NCBI GenBank assembly: GCA_016191645.1
Contig: JACPVQ010000016.1
Coordinates: forward strand, 1 to 43,066
Length of the DNA: 43,066 nucleotides
Direction of reading: 5' to 3'
Source of the DNA: Candidatus Solibacter usitatus
GTDB lineage: Bacteria > Acidobacteriota > Terriglobia > Bryobacterales > Bryobacteraceae
The notes under the pieces were generated by a model. That model was given only the letters and a program-made list of their open reading frames with translations, was not told where the DNA came from and searched no databases. The stretch's first letter is position 1. The number at the start of each line of letters is the position of its first letter. This document shows, one piece after another, positions 33,143-41,860 of this stretch. The translations under genes were made by a program, and so were the position numbers.

Positions 33143-33589
33143 CTAGGAAAGCAGACCGAGAATGGATTTTAGCTCGATGCGGATATCGTCCAAGGCCGAC
33201 AGCGGGATGCCGCTGCCAAACAGGTCGGCCTGAACGGCGGGGCTTGTGGAAGCGGCTACGGGCTTCTTGGATTTGGCTTTCGCCTTGACGACAGCCCTAG
33301 CCATCTGGTGCCGGGTCTGTATGGAGTTCCGCGCTCCTTCAATGGTGAACCGCTCTTCGTAGAGCAGACGCTTGATTTCCAGCACCATCTCCACATCTTT
33401 GCGGCGATAAAGGCGGTGACCCGTTCCCGACTTTTTGGGAGCGAGCTGCGGAAACTCCGTCTCCCAGAATCGCAGGACGAAAGACTTGATGCCGGTGAGC
33501 CTGCTTACGTCGCCAATGCGGAAATAAAGTTTGTCGGGGATCTCCGGCCGGGCCAGAGGGGCCTGCGCAACTGCGGTTTCAGCAATCAT
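33143..33589 (-). CDS. MerR-family transcriptional regulator
   Basis: The 148-residue protein has a winged helix-turn-helix at residues 21-90: [27 protein letters not shown], then [19 protein letters not shown]. This is the MerR type closest to the HspR/MlrA-like members without metal-binding cysteines. The C-terminal part is Lys/Ala-rich (KAKAKSKK) and ends in a short helix ([15 protein letters not shown]), probably for dimerisation. There is no obvious effector domain, so the signal is unknown. It diverges from the DUF1549 gene at 33753, whose upstream region has two inverted repeats that could be its operators. Confidence 0.9.
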   Translation of the reverse strand: MIAETAVAQAPLARPEIPDKLYFRIGDVSRLTGIKSFVLRFWETEFPQLAPKKSGTGHRLYRRKDVEMVLEIKRLLYEERFTIEGARNSIQTRHQMARAVVKAKAKSKKPVAASTSPAVQADLFGSGIPLSALDDIRIELKSILGLLS

Positions 33590-33695
33590 CTCTTAACTGC
33601 TCTTTGCTGCGAATAAGAGGCACTTTCAATCCTAAGGGAAGAGGGGCGCGGCGTCAACGGGTATCTCATTGATATGGCTTAGTTCTTCTGGGGCA

Positions 33696-33742
33696 TTGAC
33701 GGGATGTCAAATCTGGTCCAAGATGGTGGATACCTACAGGTA
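33696..33742. promoter_or_regulatory. Two inverted repeats, possible regulator sites
   Basis: TTGAC-GGGAT-GTCAA occupies 33696-33710, and TACCT-AC-AGGTA occupies 33731-33742. Both lie between the MerR gene and the DUF1549 gene, and the second touches the -10-like TATAAC. MerR proteins bind such dyads near promoters. Which protein binds here is a guess. Confidence 0.3.
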
Positions 33743-33746
33743 TAAC
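33741..33746 (+). promoter_or_regulatory. -10-like box close to start 33753
   Basis: TATAAC lies 6 nt before ATG 33753 and overlaps the right arm of an inverted repeat (33731-33742). This suggests a leaderless, possibly repressed or activated, promoter. Confidence 0.35.
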
Positions 33747-33752
33747 TGTGTC

Positions 33753-35576
33753 ATGAAAAGCCCCTGCCTATTTCTCGTCGTCCTTCTTGCCCCAGCCTCC
33801 TTCGGTTCGGATTCCGACCCCGGTTGCTCTCGCTACCCGAATGCCGAGCGGACAGAACTCCAAAACCGCTTCCAGATGGAACAGTCGGCTTGGGAGTTTG
33901 CCCACCGCGCGAATAAGGTATCCACCAGAAGCGCGGTCCGGTTCAATAATTTCATCGACGACCAGATCTTCGGAAAGATGAATGCCGACGGCGTCCAGCC
34001 TGCCGAGTTGACCAGCGATACGGAATTTCTGAGACGCGTAAGCATTGACCTGACGGGTCGCGTCCCCAGCCCTGAGCAGACCGTCGCGTTTCTTGAAAAC
34101 GCGTCCCTAAACAAAAGGGCGGAACTGATAGAGGAGCTTCTGGCTTCCCCTGGCTACGTCGACCAGATGACGCTCTACTTCAACAACCGGTTTGAAGTGA
34201 CCAGCGGTTACTACACTTATGTCGGGATTACAGGAAGAAACCTCTTCAACAAGTTTCTCCGCGATTTCGTTCAGCGAGACAGGCCGTACAACCAGGTAGC
34301 CTCGGAAATGCTATCCGCTTCCGGTGATGCCGATATGGTGGGCCCCGCGAACTACCTGACTCGCGGGTATCAGGATGGCGACCCGATTCAGGATACATGG
34401 GACACGTTGACGGACCGCACAACCGTCCGATTTCTTGGCTTCAAGACGGAATGTGTTTCCTGTCACAACGGCCGCAACCATTTGGAGCAGATCAATCTCT
34501 GGCTTTCCAAGCGGACGCGGACGGAGTTCTGGGGCATGTCTTCCTTCTTCTCCCGCATGAACATGGTCCGTCTAGGTGTGGACGCCTTCAATCAGAGGAT
34601 GAAGTTCGTCTATTCCGACCGTGAAACCGGTTCGTATCACGCGAATGTGAATCCGGGTTCCCCGGGACCCCGGCCGGCACGTTCCGGGGGCCCCTACAAT
34701 CCGTCGTTCATTCTCACGGGTGAGCAACCCCAAAACGAAGATTGGCGTAAGGAGTTCGCCAGAATGGTTACCGGCAACCGCCAGTTTGCCAAGGCGGCCG
34801 TGAACTACCTGTGGGCCTATCTGTTTAACTACGGTCTGGTGGATCCTCCGGACGGCTGGGACTTGGCTCGCGTTGACGTTAACAATCCGCCGCCGTCTCC
34901 CTGGACTTTGCAGGTGACCCATCCGGAACTGTTGGAGCATCTGGCGGACTACTTTATTGAAAACAACTACAGCACCAAGAGCGTTTTGCGCTTGATTGTG
35001 AATTCCAGCGCCTACCAGCTTTCCAGCAAATATCCGGGACAGTGGCGTCCGCAGTATACGAGGTATTTCGCCAAACATTATCCGCGCCGCCTTTCGGCCG
35101 AAGAGATTTTCGACACAATGAATATCGCCACGGATACGTTAGCCCCCATGTTTGTGGCAGGCTCGGATCAGTTGTTGTATTACGCCAACCAGTTGCCGGA
35201 CCCCACGGAGCCGAGAAGCGACGGCAACATTGCCACCTTCCTGAATACCTTCGGGCGTGGGGACTGGTGGAATAATCGCCGCGATTCGCAGCCCAGCATC
35301 CTGCAACTTCTGTATAACCTGAATGCCAATCAAACGGTGATGCGGACGTTCGCGTCGAATGCCAATGGCCCCATCAACCGGCCTGCTCGCCTGGCCGCCT
35401 CGAGACTTTCCGACGAGGAAGTGATCAAGCAAATGTACTTGGCTACTTTGACGCGTTATCCGACTTCGGAGGAAGTGGCAACTGTCCTGCGAATGAAAAC
35501 GGGGACTCGTCTGGATTGGATCGGCGACCTGCAGTGGGCCCTGATCAACAAGCTGGACTTCATTTTCAACTACTAA
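33753..35576 (+). CDS. DUF1549/DUF1553 domain protein
   Basis: The protein of about 607 residues has a signal peptide (MKSPCLFLVVLLAPASFG). DUF1549 is recognisable by NNFIDDQIFGKM, FLRRVSIDLTGRVPSPEQTVAFL and the heme-like TECVSCHNGRNHL. DUF1553 follows (FARMVTGNRQFAKAAVNYLWAYLF, HPELLEHLADYFIENNYSTKSVLRLI, LSAEEIFDTMNIAT). Unlike the protein at 19500-22139 it has no separate N-terminal cytochrome c domain. The frame is open from 33669, but 33753 starts the signal peptide and follows a TATAAC box. It is the first of three co-directional genes, with the DUF1501 gene 18 bp after it. Confidence 0.9.
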   Translation: MKSPCLFLVVLLAPASFGSDSDPGCSRYPNAERTELQNRFQMEQSAWEFAHRANKVSTRSAVRFNNFIDDQIFGKMNADGVQPAELTSDTEFLRRVSIDLTGRVPSPEQTVAFLENASLNKRAELIEELLASPGYVDQMTLYFNNRFEVTSGYYTYVGITGRNLFNKFLRDFVQRDRPYNQVASEMLSASGDADMVGPANYLTRGYQDGDPIQDTWDTLTDRTTVRFLGFKTECVSCHNGRNHLEQINLWLSKRTRTEFWGMSSFFSRMNMVRLGVDAFNQRMKFVYSDRETGSYHANVNPGSPGPRPARSGGPYNPSFILTGEQPQNEDWRKEFARMVTGNRQFAKAAVNYLWAYLFNYGLVDPPDGWDLARVDVNNPPPSPWTLQVTHPELLEHLADYFIENNYSTKSVLRLIVNSSAYQLSSKYPGQWRPQYTRYFAKHYPRRLSAEEIFDTMNIATDTLAPMFVAGSDQLLYYANQLPDPTEPRSDGNIATFLNTFGRGDWWNNRRDSQPSILQLLYNLNANQTVMRTFASNANGPINRPARLAASRLSDEEVIKQMYLATLTRYPTSEEVATVLRMKTGTRLDWIGDLQWALINKLDFIFNY

Positions 35577-35594
35577 AGGCGGAAGGAGCGAATC

Positions 35595-36941
35595 ATGTTG
35601 AAGAATTGCGGAAACCACAACCTCAGCCGCCGGCACTTTTTGTTAGGTGCGGCCAGCGCGGCCGGCTTCCATCTCACCAAGGCTCATGCCGATGCCGAAG
35701 AAACCTCGGCCCGCGCCGCAACGCGAAAGACAGCACGCGCGGTGGTTTTCATCAACCTCTCCGGCGCGCCCAGCCACCTGGACACATTCACGCCGCAGGA
35801 CGGACCTTGGAATCCTCGTAATGCAGACCTTACGGAATTTCCCGGTAAGATTGTCCTCTCCAAGGCTTTCTACCCGAACCTGACCAAAATTACGAATGAT
35901 CTGTGCATTCTGCGGTCGGTTCAGAGTTGGGAAGCCGCGCACGACCGCGGCCAGTTTTATCTGCAGACCTCGCATCCCTCGAACCCCGCTTTCGCGCAGG
36001 AGACTCCGCACATTGGCGCAGTGATCTCGCGGGAACTGAGCGATGCCAAACTGCCGCTTCCTCCGTTTCTATCCTTTAATGGCGGCAGCATGCAGGGCGC
36101 GGCATTTCTCAGCGGCCGTTACACGCCGATGAACCCTACGCCCACGAGCACGGGCCTCTCGACGCTGGAACACAACTACTACGGTGCGGCCAGCGCAAAT
36201 CGCTTTGAACAAAAGTTCGCGCTGCTGGGCGCATTGGATGCCCCCTTGCGCGCGGCTCCCTTCGACGAGGGGATGGCGTCCTATTCCACGTTCTACAACT
36301 CGGCGAAAAACATGATGTACAACCCATCTATCGCCAATGTGTTCAAGTATTCCACCGACGACCAGGGCCGTTACGGCAATACCGCCATCGGCAGGTCGTT
36401 GATTGTAGCCCGCAACGCGATTCAAGCGCGCAACGGAGCCGTTTTCGTCAACACATTCATGGGCGGCTGGGATACGCACCAGCAGATGTTCGACGTCACC
36501 TATCCGCAGAACCTCTACAACCAGAACAACGACCTGGACCGGGCGCTGTACAATCTTGTCCTCGATTTGAAAGCCAGCGGCGATTTCCAAAACACGATGA
36601 TCGTGATCATGGGTGAGTTCGGCAGAACGCCGGGGCCTTTGAACGCCCGCGGAGGCCGCGACCACTATAAGGACGCAATGATGGCCGTCCTGTTGGGCGG
36701 CGGTGTCAAAGGCGGCCAGATTATTGGCGAGCAAAGCGGGGATGGCGCGCGCATCATCGATCCCGGTTGGAAGGGCGGACGTCCCATCCAAACCGAAGAC
36801 ATTGCCGCCACCATCTACTCCGCACTGGGAATCGATTGGACCAAGGGAATCCTGGACACGCCTTCCGGACGAAAATTCGAATATGTGCCCCTGGCGGCGA
36901 CGGGCACGTTCTTCCCGATCGAAGAAGTTTTTGGCGGCTAG
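35595..36941 (+). CDS. DUF1501 family protein (Tat signal)
   Basis: The 448-residue protein has a Tat signal (SRRHFLLGAASAAGFHL). Family landmarks are VVFINLSGAPSHLDTFTPQ, VFVNTFMGGWDTHQQMFD and TMIVIMGEFGRTPGPLN. A C-terminal segment (RPIQTEDIAATIYSALGID) resembles the sulfatase superfamily. It is only distantly similar to the DUF1501 protein at 18086-19492, so the two pairs look like old paralogues and not a recent duplication. A strong ribosome site, AAGGAG, lies 7 nt before ATG 35595. It is the middle gene of the three-gene unit, presumably acting outside the cytoplasm with its DUF1549 partner. Confidence 0.92.
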   Translation: MLKNCGNHNLSRRHFLLGAASAAGFHLTKAHADAEETSARAATRKTARAVVFINLSGAPSHLDTFTPQDGPWNPRNADLTEFPGKIVLSKAFYPNLTKITNDLCILRSVQSWEAAHDRGQFYLQTSHPSNPAFAQETPHIGAVISRELSDAKLPLPPFLSFNGGSMQGAAFLSGRYTPMNPTPTSTGLSTLEHNYYGAASANRFEQKFALLGALDAPLRAAPFDEGMASYSTFYNSAKNMMYNPSIANVFKYSTDDQGRYGNTAIGRSLIVARNAIQARNGAVFVNTFMGGWDTHQQMFDVTYPQNLYNQNNDLDRALYNLVLDLKASGDFQNTMIVIMGEFGRTPGPLNARGGRDHYKDAMMAVLLGGGVKGGQIIGEQSGDGARIIDPGWKGGRPIQTEDIAATIYSALGIDWTKGILDTPSGRKFEYVPLAATGTFFPIEEVFGG

Positions 36942-36953
36942 GAGTCCCGTTCC

Positions 36954-39746
36954 ATGCGCAAGTGCTTTCCGATCGTTTTGATTGCCAGTGGTGTGTTCGC
37001 GCAGGGCCCGCCCTCCACCGTCCAGATCGTCGCTCCAGCGAACAAGATGATCGCCGGCCAAACTCTGCAACTTACGGCGATTTCGCGTGATTCGAGCGGA
37101 GTGGAACGGCCCAACGATCAATTTACTTGGACCGTCGATAACGCGAATTTTGCGGCAGTGGAGACCAGCGGAGGATCCGTTACGCTCACCTCCAAAACGC
37201 TGGGAGTCGTCCGCGTCACCGCTCGTACAGGGAATATCACGAACAGTTCCTTGTTCCAGATTCTGCCCAAACGCGTCGTCATCACTCCGCCCAATATCAG
37301 TGTTACCGTTGGCGGGCAGATGCAGTTTTCCGCGGCCGCCATCGATATCAACGATAGGGTCTTGACGGGGGTAACGTTCTCCTGGTCCACAACCACTACC
37401 AATCTCGGCACCACGAACACGTCCACCATCGACCGCTTCGGAATGCTGAATACCGTGGCCGTAGGCAACATCTACGTGCGCGCCATTGTGGGGTACAACA
37501 GCGTAATCGCCGGATTCGATAATCAGGTGCATGCCATTGCGAATGTGTCGATACGCCCGCCGAAGAGTTATTCGTTGAAGAAGTTGGTCAGCGCCGGCGA
37601 CCTGATTCCGGGGCCTTTCGAATTGCGGGGCAGAATCCTGGCCATGCTCGGTAACGAGGAAGGGCAGATCGTTTTCAACTCGGCTTTGGACGGGCTTGTC
37701 AACGGGCCTTTGATGTACACGCATGGCAAGTGGGACCTGCTGGCGTACGGCGGTTTGGCGGGACTTCTGCCGCAGACGATGATTGCGGAGTTTCCGACCC
37801 TCGCGTTCAACAACAAAGGGGAGGTGCTCTCACTCACCACGGTGCTTTTCAGTGGAAATGTTATCTACAAGTTCGCTCTGGGCCAAAGGACTCCCCTGTT
37901 CGTCGACACGCAGCCGCTTCCGGGAACGGAGTTTCTCACCGGCCCTTCCATTAACAGGAATTGTTTGAACGATTCCAGTGACTGGCTGATGCGCGCGAAC
38001 TACCGTGTGGCTAATGCCGGTCCCACATTCAGCGGGCTGTTTTTTGTTCCCAATCGCGGCTCGGCCAACCAGATTGCGTCCACGATGAATCAGTTGCCCG
38101 ATTTTCCTTATCCCTTCACGTTGGATGCGGATTTCGGCCTCTCCGGAACCGGACTGATCTATTTCACAGCTACGAGTGGAGCGCGCCGCGCCCTGTTTGT
38201 CAGTGACTTCAGCAGCATCACGAAGGTGCTGGAGGTGGGAACCCCGCTACTGGGTTCCACAGTCTCGCGGTTCCTGGGGAACGGCTTCTACATGAACAAT
38301 GACGGCGACCTTGGAGTTGTAGTCGGTTTGGCCAACGGACAGCTGCATCTGTTGAAATACACCGGCGCAAAGTGGACCGCTCCCGCAAAGACGCTGCGCC
38401 TTAACAGCTTCAGCAATTTGTTCGGAATGAGCCGCGGCGCCGGAGCGTTGTTCCTTGGCGATGGCGGCAGAGGCTACGGATTGTATCTTTGGGATGGCAC
38501 TGACGCAAAGCTGGTGTTCCTGCAAAGCAACAATCAATATACCTTGCGTGGAAAAAGCGTCCCCCAACTCGATTGGGCCGCCGTTGGCGGCGAAGGAACG
38601 GTTCATTTCATGGTTCGTTCCCAGGACAACATCATGGAGTTGCTGCGTATCCGCCAAGGCGAGACTGCCGCACAGGTTGTGGTTTCTTCCGGCGACCCTG
38701 TCCCTATCAACGCCGCGCAGGTCTCCGTCCAAAACGTATTGGCTGGAGATCGCATGGGACCCGTGCATCTGTTGACCGGCGGCAGGGGCTCCAGCATCTT
38801 CCAGGTTCAGCCGGATGGGCAACTGGTGCGTTCTCTGCTGCATGGAGAACGGTATTCGCCGGTCCAATTGTTTACCGGCGCCAATACCGGCGATACGCGC
38901 AAAGTTTCCCCGGGCGATCTGTTCGTAACGCCCACGAATGGGGCCGGTGTACTTCGCGTCAAGGGATCGTCTTCCGATTTGGTGATCAAGCCGGGTTTGG
39001 CATTGCCGGACGGATCCACTATCAATGCGCCCACCTACATCGCGGGGAACGCGCGCGGCGACCTGCTGTTTAACGCGTCCACGAATCGCGGCGATACCAG
39101 GCTCGTCCTGATCCAAGGCGGGAGAAACGTCCAGTTGCTGACCAACAGCTCCGTGGCGGCGTACATCACCCAGGTGGATGGACAGGATGTTATCGGATGG
39201 TCGGATCAACTGGTGGATGAATCGGGACGAGTGATGGCCACGCTGCGCTTCCGCGACAACACTACCGTCCTCTACTTATGGCAAGGCGGGGAGTGGAAAA
39301 AAGTAGCTCGGGTATTGGAATCGCAGTTGAGTGGCGCTACGGTAAACTCCATTTCGCAAATACGAACGGCCGGAAATAGTTTCTACGCCATCTTCAATTT
39401 GCTGGGCATCGGAAACGTGCTGGCGCGCTATCAGACGGACAAATGGGAAAACGTGTTCGACGTGAACGAGGTTTTGGCCACCGGGAATCTGATGAACTCC
39501 ATTGGCAACTACGACGTCAACCGCAACGGCGATATTGTGGCGCAATGCAATACGAACACGCAGGTATTGGTGGTGAAGCGCGGCGCGAAAACCTACTACA
39601 TCCAGATGTTGACGGAATTGACGCCGGACGGCGACCTGCTCATCCGCACCAGCGACTTCGATATTCGCGACGACGGGACGGTCTACTTCCTTGGCATGAA
39701 CGTTCTGGACGAATACGCCCTGTACATGGCGAAACCGCTCAACTAA
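36954..39746 (+). CDS. Large secreted protein with Ig-like domains and propeller-like repeats
   Basis: The 930-residue protein has a signal peptide (MRKCFPIVLIASGVFAQ). Residues of about 20-105 and 106-200 are two BIG2-type immunoglobulin-like domains (STVQIVAPANKMIAGQTLQLTA; VVITPPNISVTVGGQMQFSA). The remaining ~700 residues are repeated beta units of about 50-70 residues with recurring FNNKGEV, MNNDGDL, VNRNGDI and IRDDGTVYF motifs. They resemble a beta-propeller or choice-of-anchor type fold. No catalytic residues stand out. It is the third gene after the DUF1549 and DUF1501 genes, so it probably binds the substrate or surface on which they act. A palindrome array follows directly. Confidence 0.8.
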   Translation: MRKCFPIVLIASGVFAQGPPSTVQIVAPANKMIAGQTLQLTAISRDSSGVERPNDQFTWTVDNANFAAVETSGGSVTLTSKTLGVVRVTARTGNITNSSLFQILPKRVVITPPNISVTVGGQMQFSAAAIDINDRVLTGVTFSWSTTTTNLGTTNTSTIDRFGMLNTVAVGNIYVRAIVGYNSVIAGFDNQVHAIANVSIRPPKSYSLKKLVSAGDLIPGPFELRGRILAMLGNEEGQIVFNSALDGLVNGPLMYTHGKWDLLAYGGLAGLLPQTMIAEFPTLAFNNKGEVLSLTTVLFSGNVIYKFALGQRTPLFVDTQPLPGTEFLTGPSINRNCLNDSSDWLMRANYRVANAGPTFSGLFFVPNRGSANQIASTMNQLPDFPYPFTLDADFGLSGTGLIYFTATSGARRALFVSDFSSITKVLEVGTPLLGSTVSRFLGNGFYMNNDGDLGVVVGLANGQLHLLKYTGAKWTAPAKTLRLNSFSNLFGMSRGAGALFLGDGGRGYGLYLWDGTDAKLVFLQSNNQYTLRGKSVPQLDWAAVGGEGTVHFMVRSQDNIMELLRIRQGETAAQVVVSSGDPVPINAAQVSVQNVLAGDRMGPVHLLTGGRGSSIFQVQPDGQLVRSLLHGERYSPVQLFTGANTGDTRKVSPGDLFVTPTNGAGVLRVKGSSSDLVIKPGLALPDGSTINAPTYIAGNARGDLLFNASTNRGDTRLVLIQGGRNVQLLTNSSVAAYITQVDGQDVIGWSDQLVDESGRVMATLRFRDNTTVLYLWQGGEWKKVARVLESQLSGATVNSISQIRTAGNSFYAIFNLLGIGNVLARYQTDKWENVFDVNEVLATGNLMNSIGNYDVNRNGDIVAQCNTNTQVLVVKRGAKTYYIQMLTELTPDGDLLIRTSDFDIRDDGTVYFLGMNVLDEYALYMAKPLN

Positions 39747-39751
39747 CCTTC

Positions 39752-39886
39752 GTGGGGCAGACCTCCAGGTCTGCGAGGCGGTCTCCAGACCGCCTCTGTT
39801 GGGAGTACTCGCAATCTCCATGGCGGCCACTTCGCGGCCGAGGCGGGGTCTGGAGACCCCGCCGCAGATTTGGAGATCTGCCCCAC
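39752..39886. repeat. Mirror-symmetric array of palindromes (element C)
   Basis: Ten-base inverted ends GTGGGGCAGA (39752-39761) and TCTGCCCCAC (39877-39886) enclose hairpins CAGACCT/AGGTCTG (39758-39773), GAGGCGGTCT/AGACCGCCTC (39775-39796), CGGCC/GGCCG (39824-39840), GGCGGGGTCT/AGACCCCGCC (39842-39863) and CAGATTT/AGATCTG (39865-39880). The last stem has one T-G pair, which still forms in plus-strand RNA. The left two are centred on CTCCAG and the right two on CTGGAG or TTGGAG. The element fills the gap between two convergent genes, ending at the OPT stop codon. Confidence 0.88.
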
Positions 39887-41860
39887 TTAAGTTTTTCTGG
39901 CCCGCAGAGGCAGCCACAACAGAACCAGCGCGAGCATGGCGAAACCGGCCAGGGAAAGCCACCCGCCCCATTGCGGGAAGAAGCCGAGAGCCTCTTTTCC
40001 AATCAGCCATTGAGTGAACGAAGGGATGCCGGCAAGGTAGGTCACTGCAAGAACGATACCGGCGATCGCCTCCCCGGACACTAATCCCGACGCCAGCAGA
40101 ATCCCACGCTCCTCAGCCTTAGCACGCTGCTGCTCCAGCCACGTGGAGGTGATCTTGTCGCTGATCAGTTTCAGCAGGCCTCCCAGGAAAATGGCGGAGG
40201 TTGTATCAAATGGCAGATACATTCCTACGGCAACCAGCATCGGCGCGCGCGCGCCGCAAAGAATGAGAGCGAATCCGAACGCAACCCCGATTCCAAGCAG
40301 TCCCCAGGCCATCTGGCCGCCCACAATTCCGATGGCAAGCTGCGCCATCAGGCCTGCCTGTGGAGCGGGCAAGGCTTTTCCGCCGATGCCGCCTGTCGCC
40401 AGGTTCGCCTCGTGCAGCGCGATGATGGGCCCCATGAGGAAAAACGACAGCAGCACGACGGCGAGAATCTCCACCAATTGCATCTTCCATGGAGTTCCGC
40501 CAAGCAGGTGTCCCGCTTTCAAATCCTGAATCAATGACCCGGAAACACTGCATGCGCAAGCCACCACCGCCGCGACACCGAGCACGGCGGCAATTCCGGG
40601 CGCGCCCTTGAGCCCCATGGTAAGAATCGCCAGCGCCGCAATCAGCAGGCCCGACAACGTGAGGCCCGACAGCGGCTGATTGGAGCTTCCCACCAATCCA
40701 ACCAGATATGCGCCGCACGCGCAAAGCAGGAATCCCGCAAGGGCCATCACTAACGCCGTGACAGTGGCTGCGGCGAAGTTGTCAGTGAAGTGCCAGTAGA
40801 TTCCCGTTATCGGAACCAAGAGCGCGATGATTCCGGCGAGCACCCACCGCAGCGGAATGTCGCGCTCAGTGGGAATGGCTGACTCCGCCAATGTTTTTGC
40901 GGAGGCACTGAGCGCGCCTCGAAACGACTGTATCAAGGATTGGCGAATGGACCACATGGTACTTGCGGCGGCCACCAGCATCGCGCCAACGGCAATGGGC
41001 CTCACGATATTGCGCCACAAACTGGCCGCCAGCACATCGGGTGTTCCGCCCGTTCCGAAACGGCGCGCAAGGTCGGGATCGAGGAAAAGCAGCAGCGGGA
41101 TGAGGAGCCACCAGGCGATGAGGCCGCCGGAAAATGTAACGGCGGAAGGAACGAACCCTATGATGTAACCGATCCCGGTGAGCGCCGGCGACAGACTCGG
41201 CGTGGACCAGGCGATGCCTCCGCCGTGTCTAACCGCTTGTCCACCCGTGTGTTGAATCAGGGAGGAGGGAAATGTCAGGAAGCCTTCAGTGTATTCGCGG
41301 AAGATCTGCACGCCCTTGTCCGACTTCAGGAATTGCATCAGCGCACCGAAACCCATGGACGCGAAAATGACGCGCGCGGCGCTGCCCGATTCGGCCGCCG
41401 CTTTGACAATCTCCGCGCTGGCGACACTTTCCGGCCATGGCAACTGCGCGTCGACGCACAAGGGCCGGCGTAAAGGAATGACGAAGAGGACGCCGATGAG
41501 TCCGCCGGCGAGAAGGATGAGGGTCGCCTCCCAGTAGTGAGAGCGGAGATCCGTCCATATTCGCGTACCGCCGGTCTCGGCAAGAACAAACGATGGAATG
41601 GTGAAGATTGCGCCGGCGACCAGCGCTTCCCCGACGCTTCCCGCCGTACGAACAATATTCTGCTCCAGGATGGTCCCGCGAAATGCCGGCAGCCGGAACA
41701 ACGCCAATGCGATGACAGCGGCTGGAATGGTTGCCGCTATGGTCTGGCCGGCGCGCAACCCAAGGTAAGCGTTGGCAGCCCCGAAAACAAAGGCGAGAAA
41801 AAGCCCAAGCGCCACCGCTTTGATGGTCAGCTCGGCGTCCTGCGGCTTCGATGCGTTCAT
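39887..41860 (-). CDS. OPT-family oligopeptide/metal-chelate transporter
   Basis: The 657-residue membrane protein has about 14-16 hydrophobic helices. OPT landmarks are LGLFLAFVFGAANAYLGLRAGQT, RTAGSVGEALVAGAIFTIPSF, LPWPESVASAEI, SLSPALTGIGYIIGF and SGSLIQDLKAGHLLG. Bacterial members of this family import peptides or metal-siderophore complexes using proton gradients. The substrate cannot be inferred. Its start overlaps the stop of the upstream secreted-protein gene by 4 bp (ATGA), so the two are co-translated. Confidence 0.93.
   Translation of the reverse strand: MNASKPQDAELTIKAVALGLFLAFVFGAANAYLGLRAGQTIAATIPAAVIALALFRLPAFRGTILEQNIVRTAGSVGEALVAGAIFTIPSFVLAETGGTRIWTDLRSHYWEATLILLAGGLIGVLFVIPLRRPLCVDAQLPWPESVASAEIVKAAAESGSAARVIFASMGFGALMQFLKSDKGVQIFREYTEGFLTFPSSLIQHTGGQAVRHGGGIAWSTPSLSPALTGIGYIIGFVPSAVTFSGGLIAWWLLIPLLLFLDPDLARRFGTGGTPDVLAASLWRNIVRPIAVGAMLVAAASTMWSIRQSLIQSFRGALSASAKTLAESAIPTERDIPLRWVLAGIIALLVPITGIYWHFTDNFAAATVTALVMALAGFLLCACGAYLVGLVGSSNQPLSGLTLSGLLIAALAILTMGLKGAPGIAAVLGVAAVVACACSVSGSLIQDLKAGHLLGGTPWKMQLVEILAVVLLSFFLMGPIIALHEANLATGGIGGKALPAPQAGLMAQLAIGIVGGQMAWGLLGIGVAFGFALILCGARAPMLVAVGMYLPFDTTSAIFLGGLLKLISDKITSTWLEQQRAKAEERGILLASGLVSGEAIAGIVLAVTYLAGIPSFTQWLIGKEALGFFPQWGGWLSLAGFAMLALVLLWLPLRARKT

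Noticed and set aside
36069-37724. 551-codon open frame on the minus strand
   Set aside because: It is antisense to the DUF1501 gene and the Ig-like gene, which both have domain support, and it crosses their junction. The translation has no domain pattern.
39752-39886. Possibility that the array is a CRISPR or an IS end
   Set aside because: There are no regular repeat-spacer units, no cas genes, no transposase and no target-site duplication. The units are palindromes of different length.
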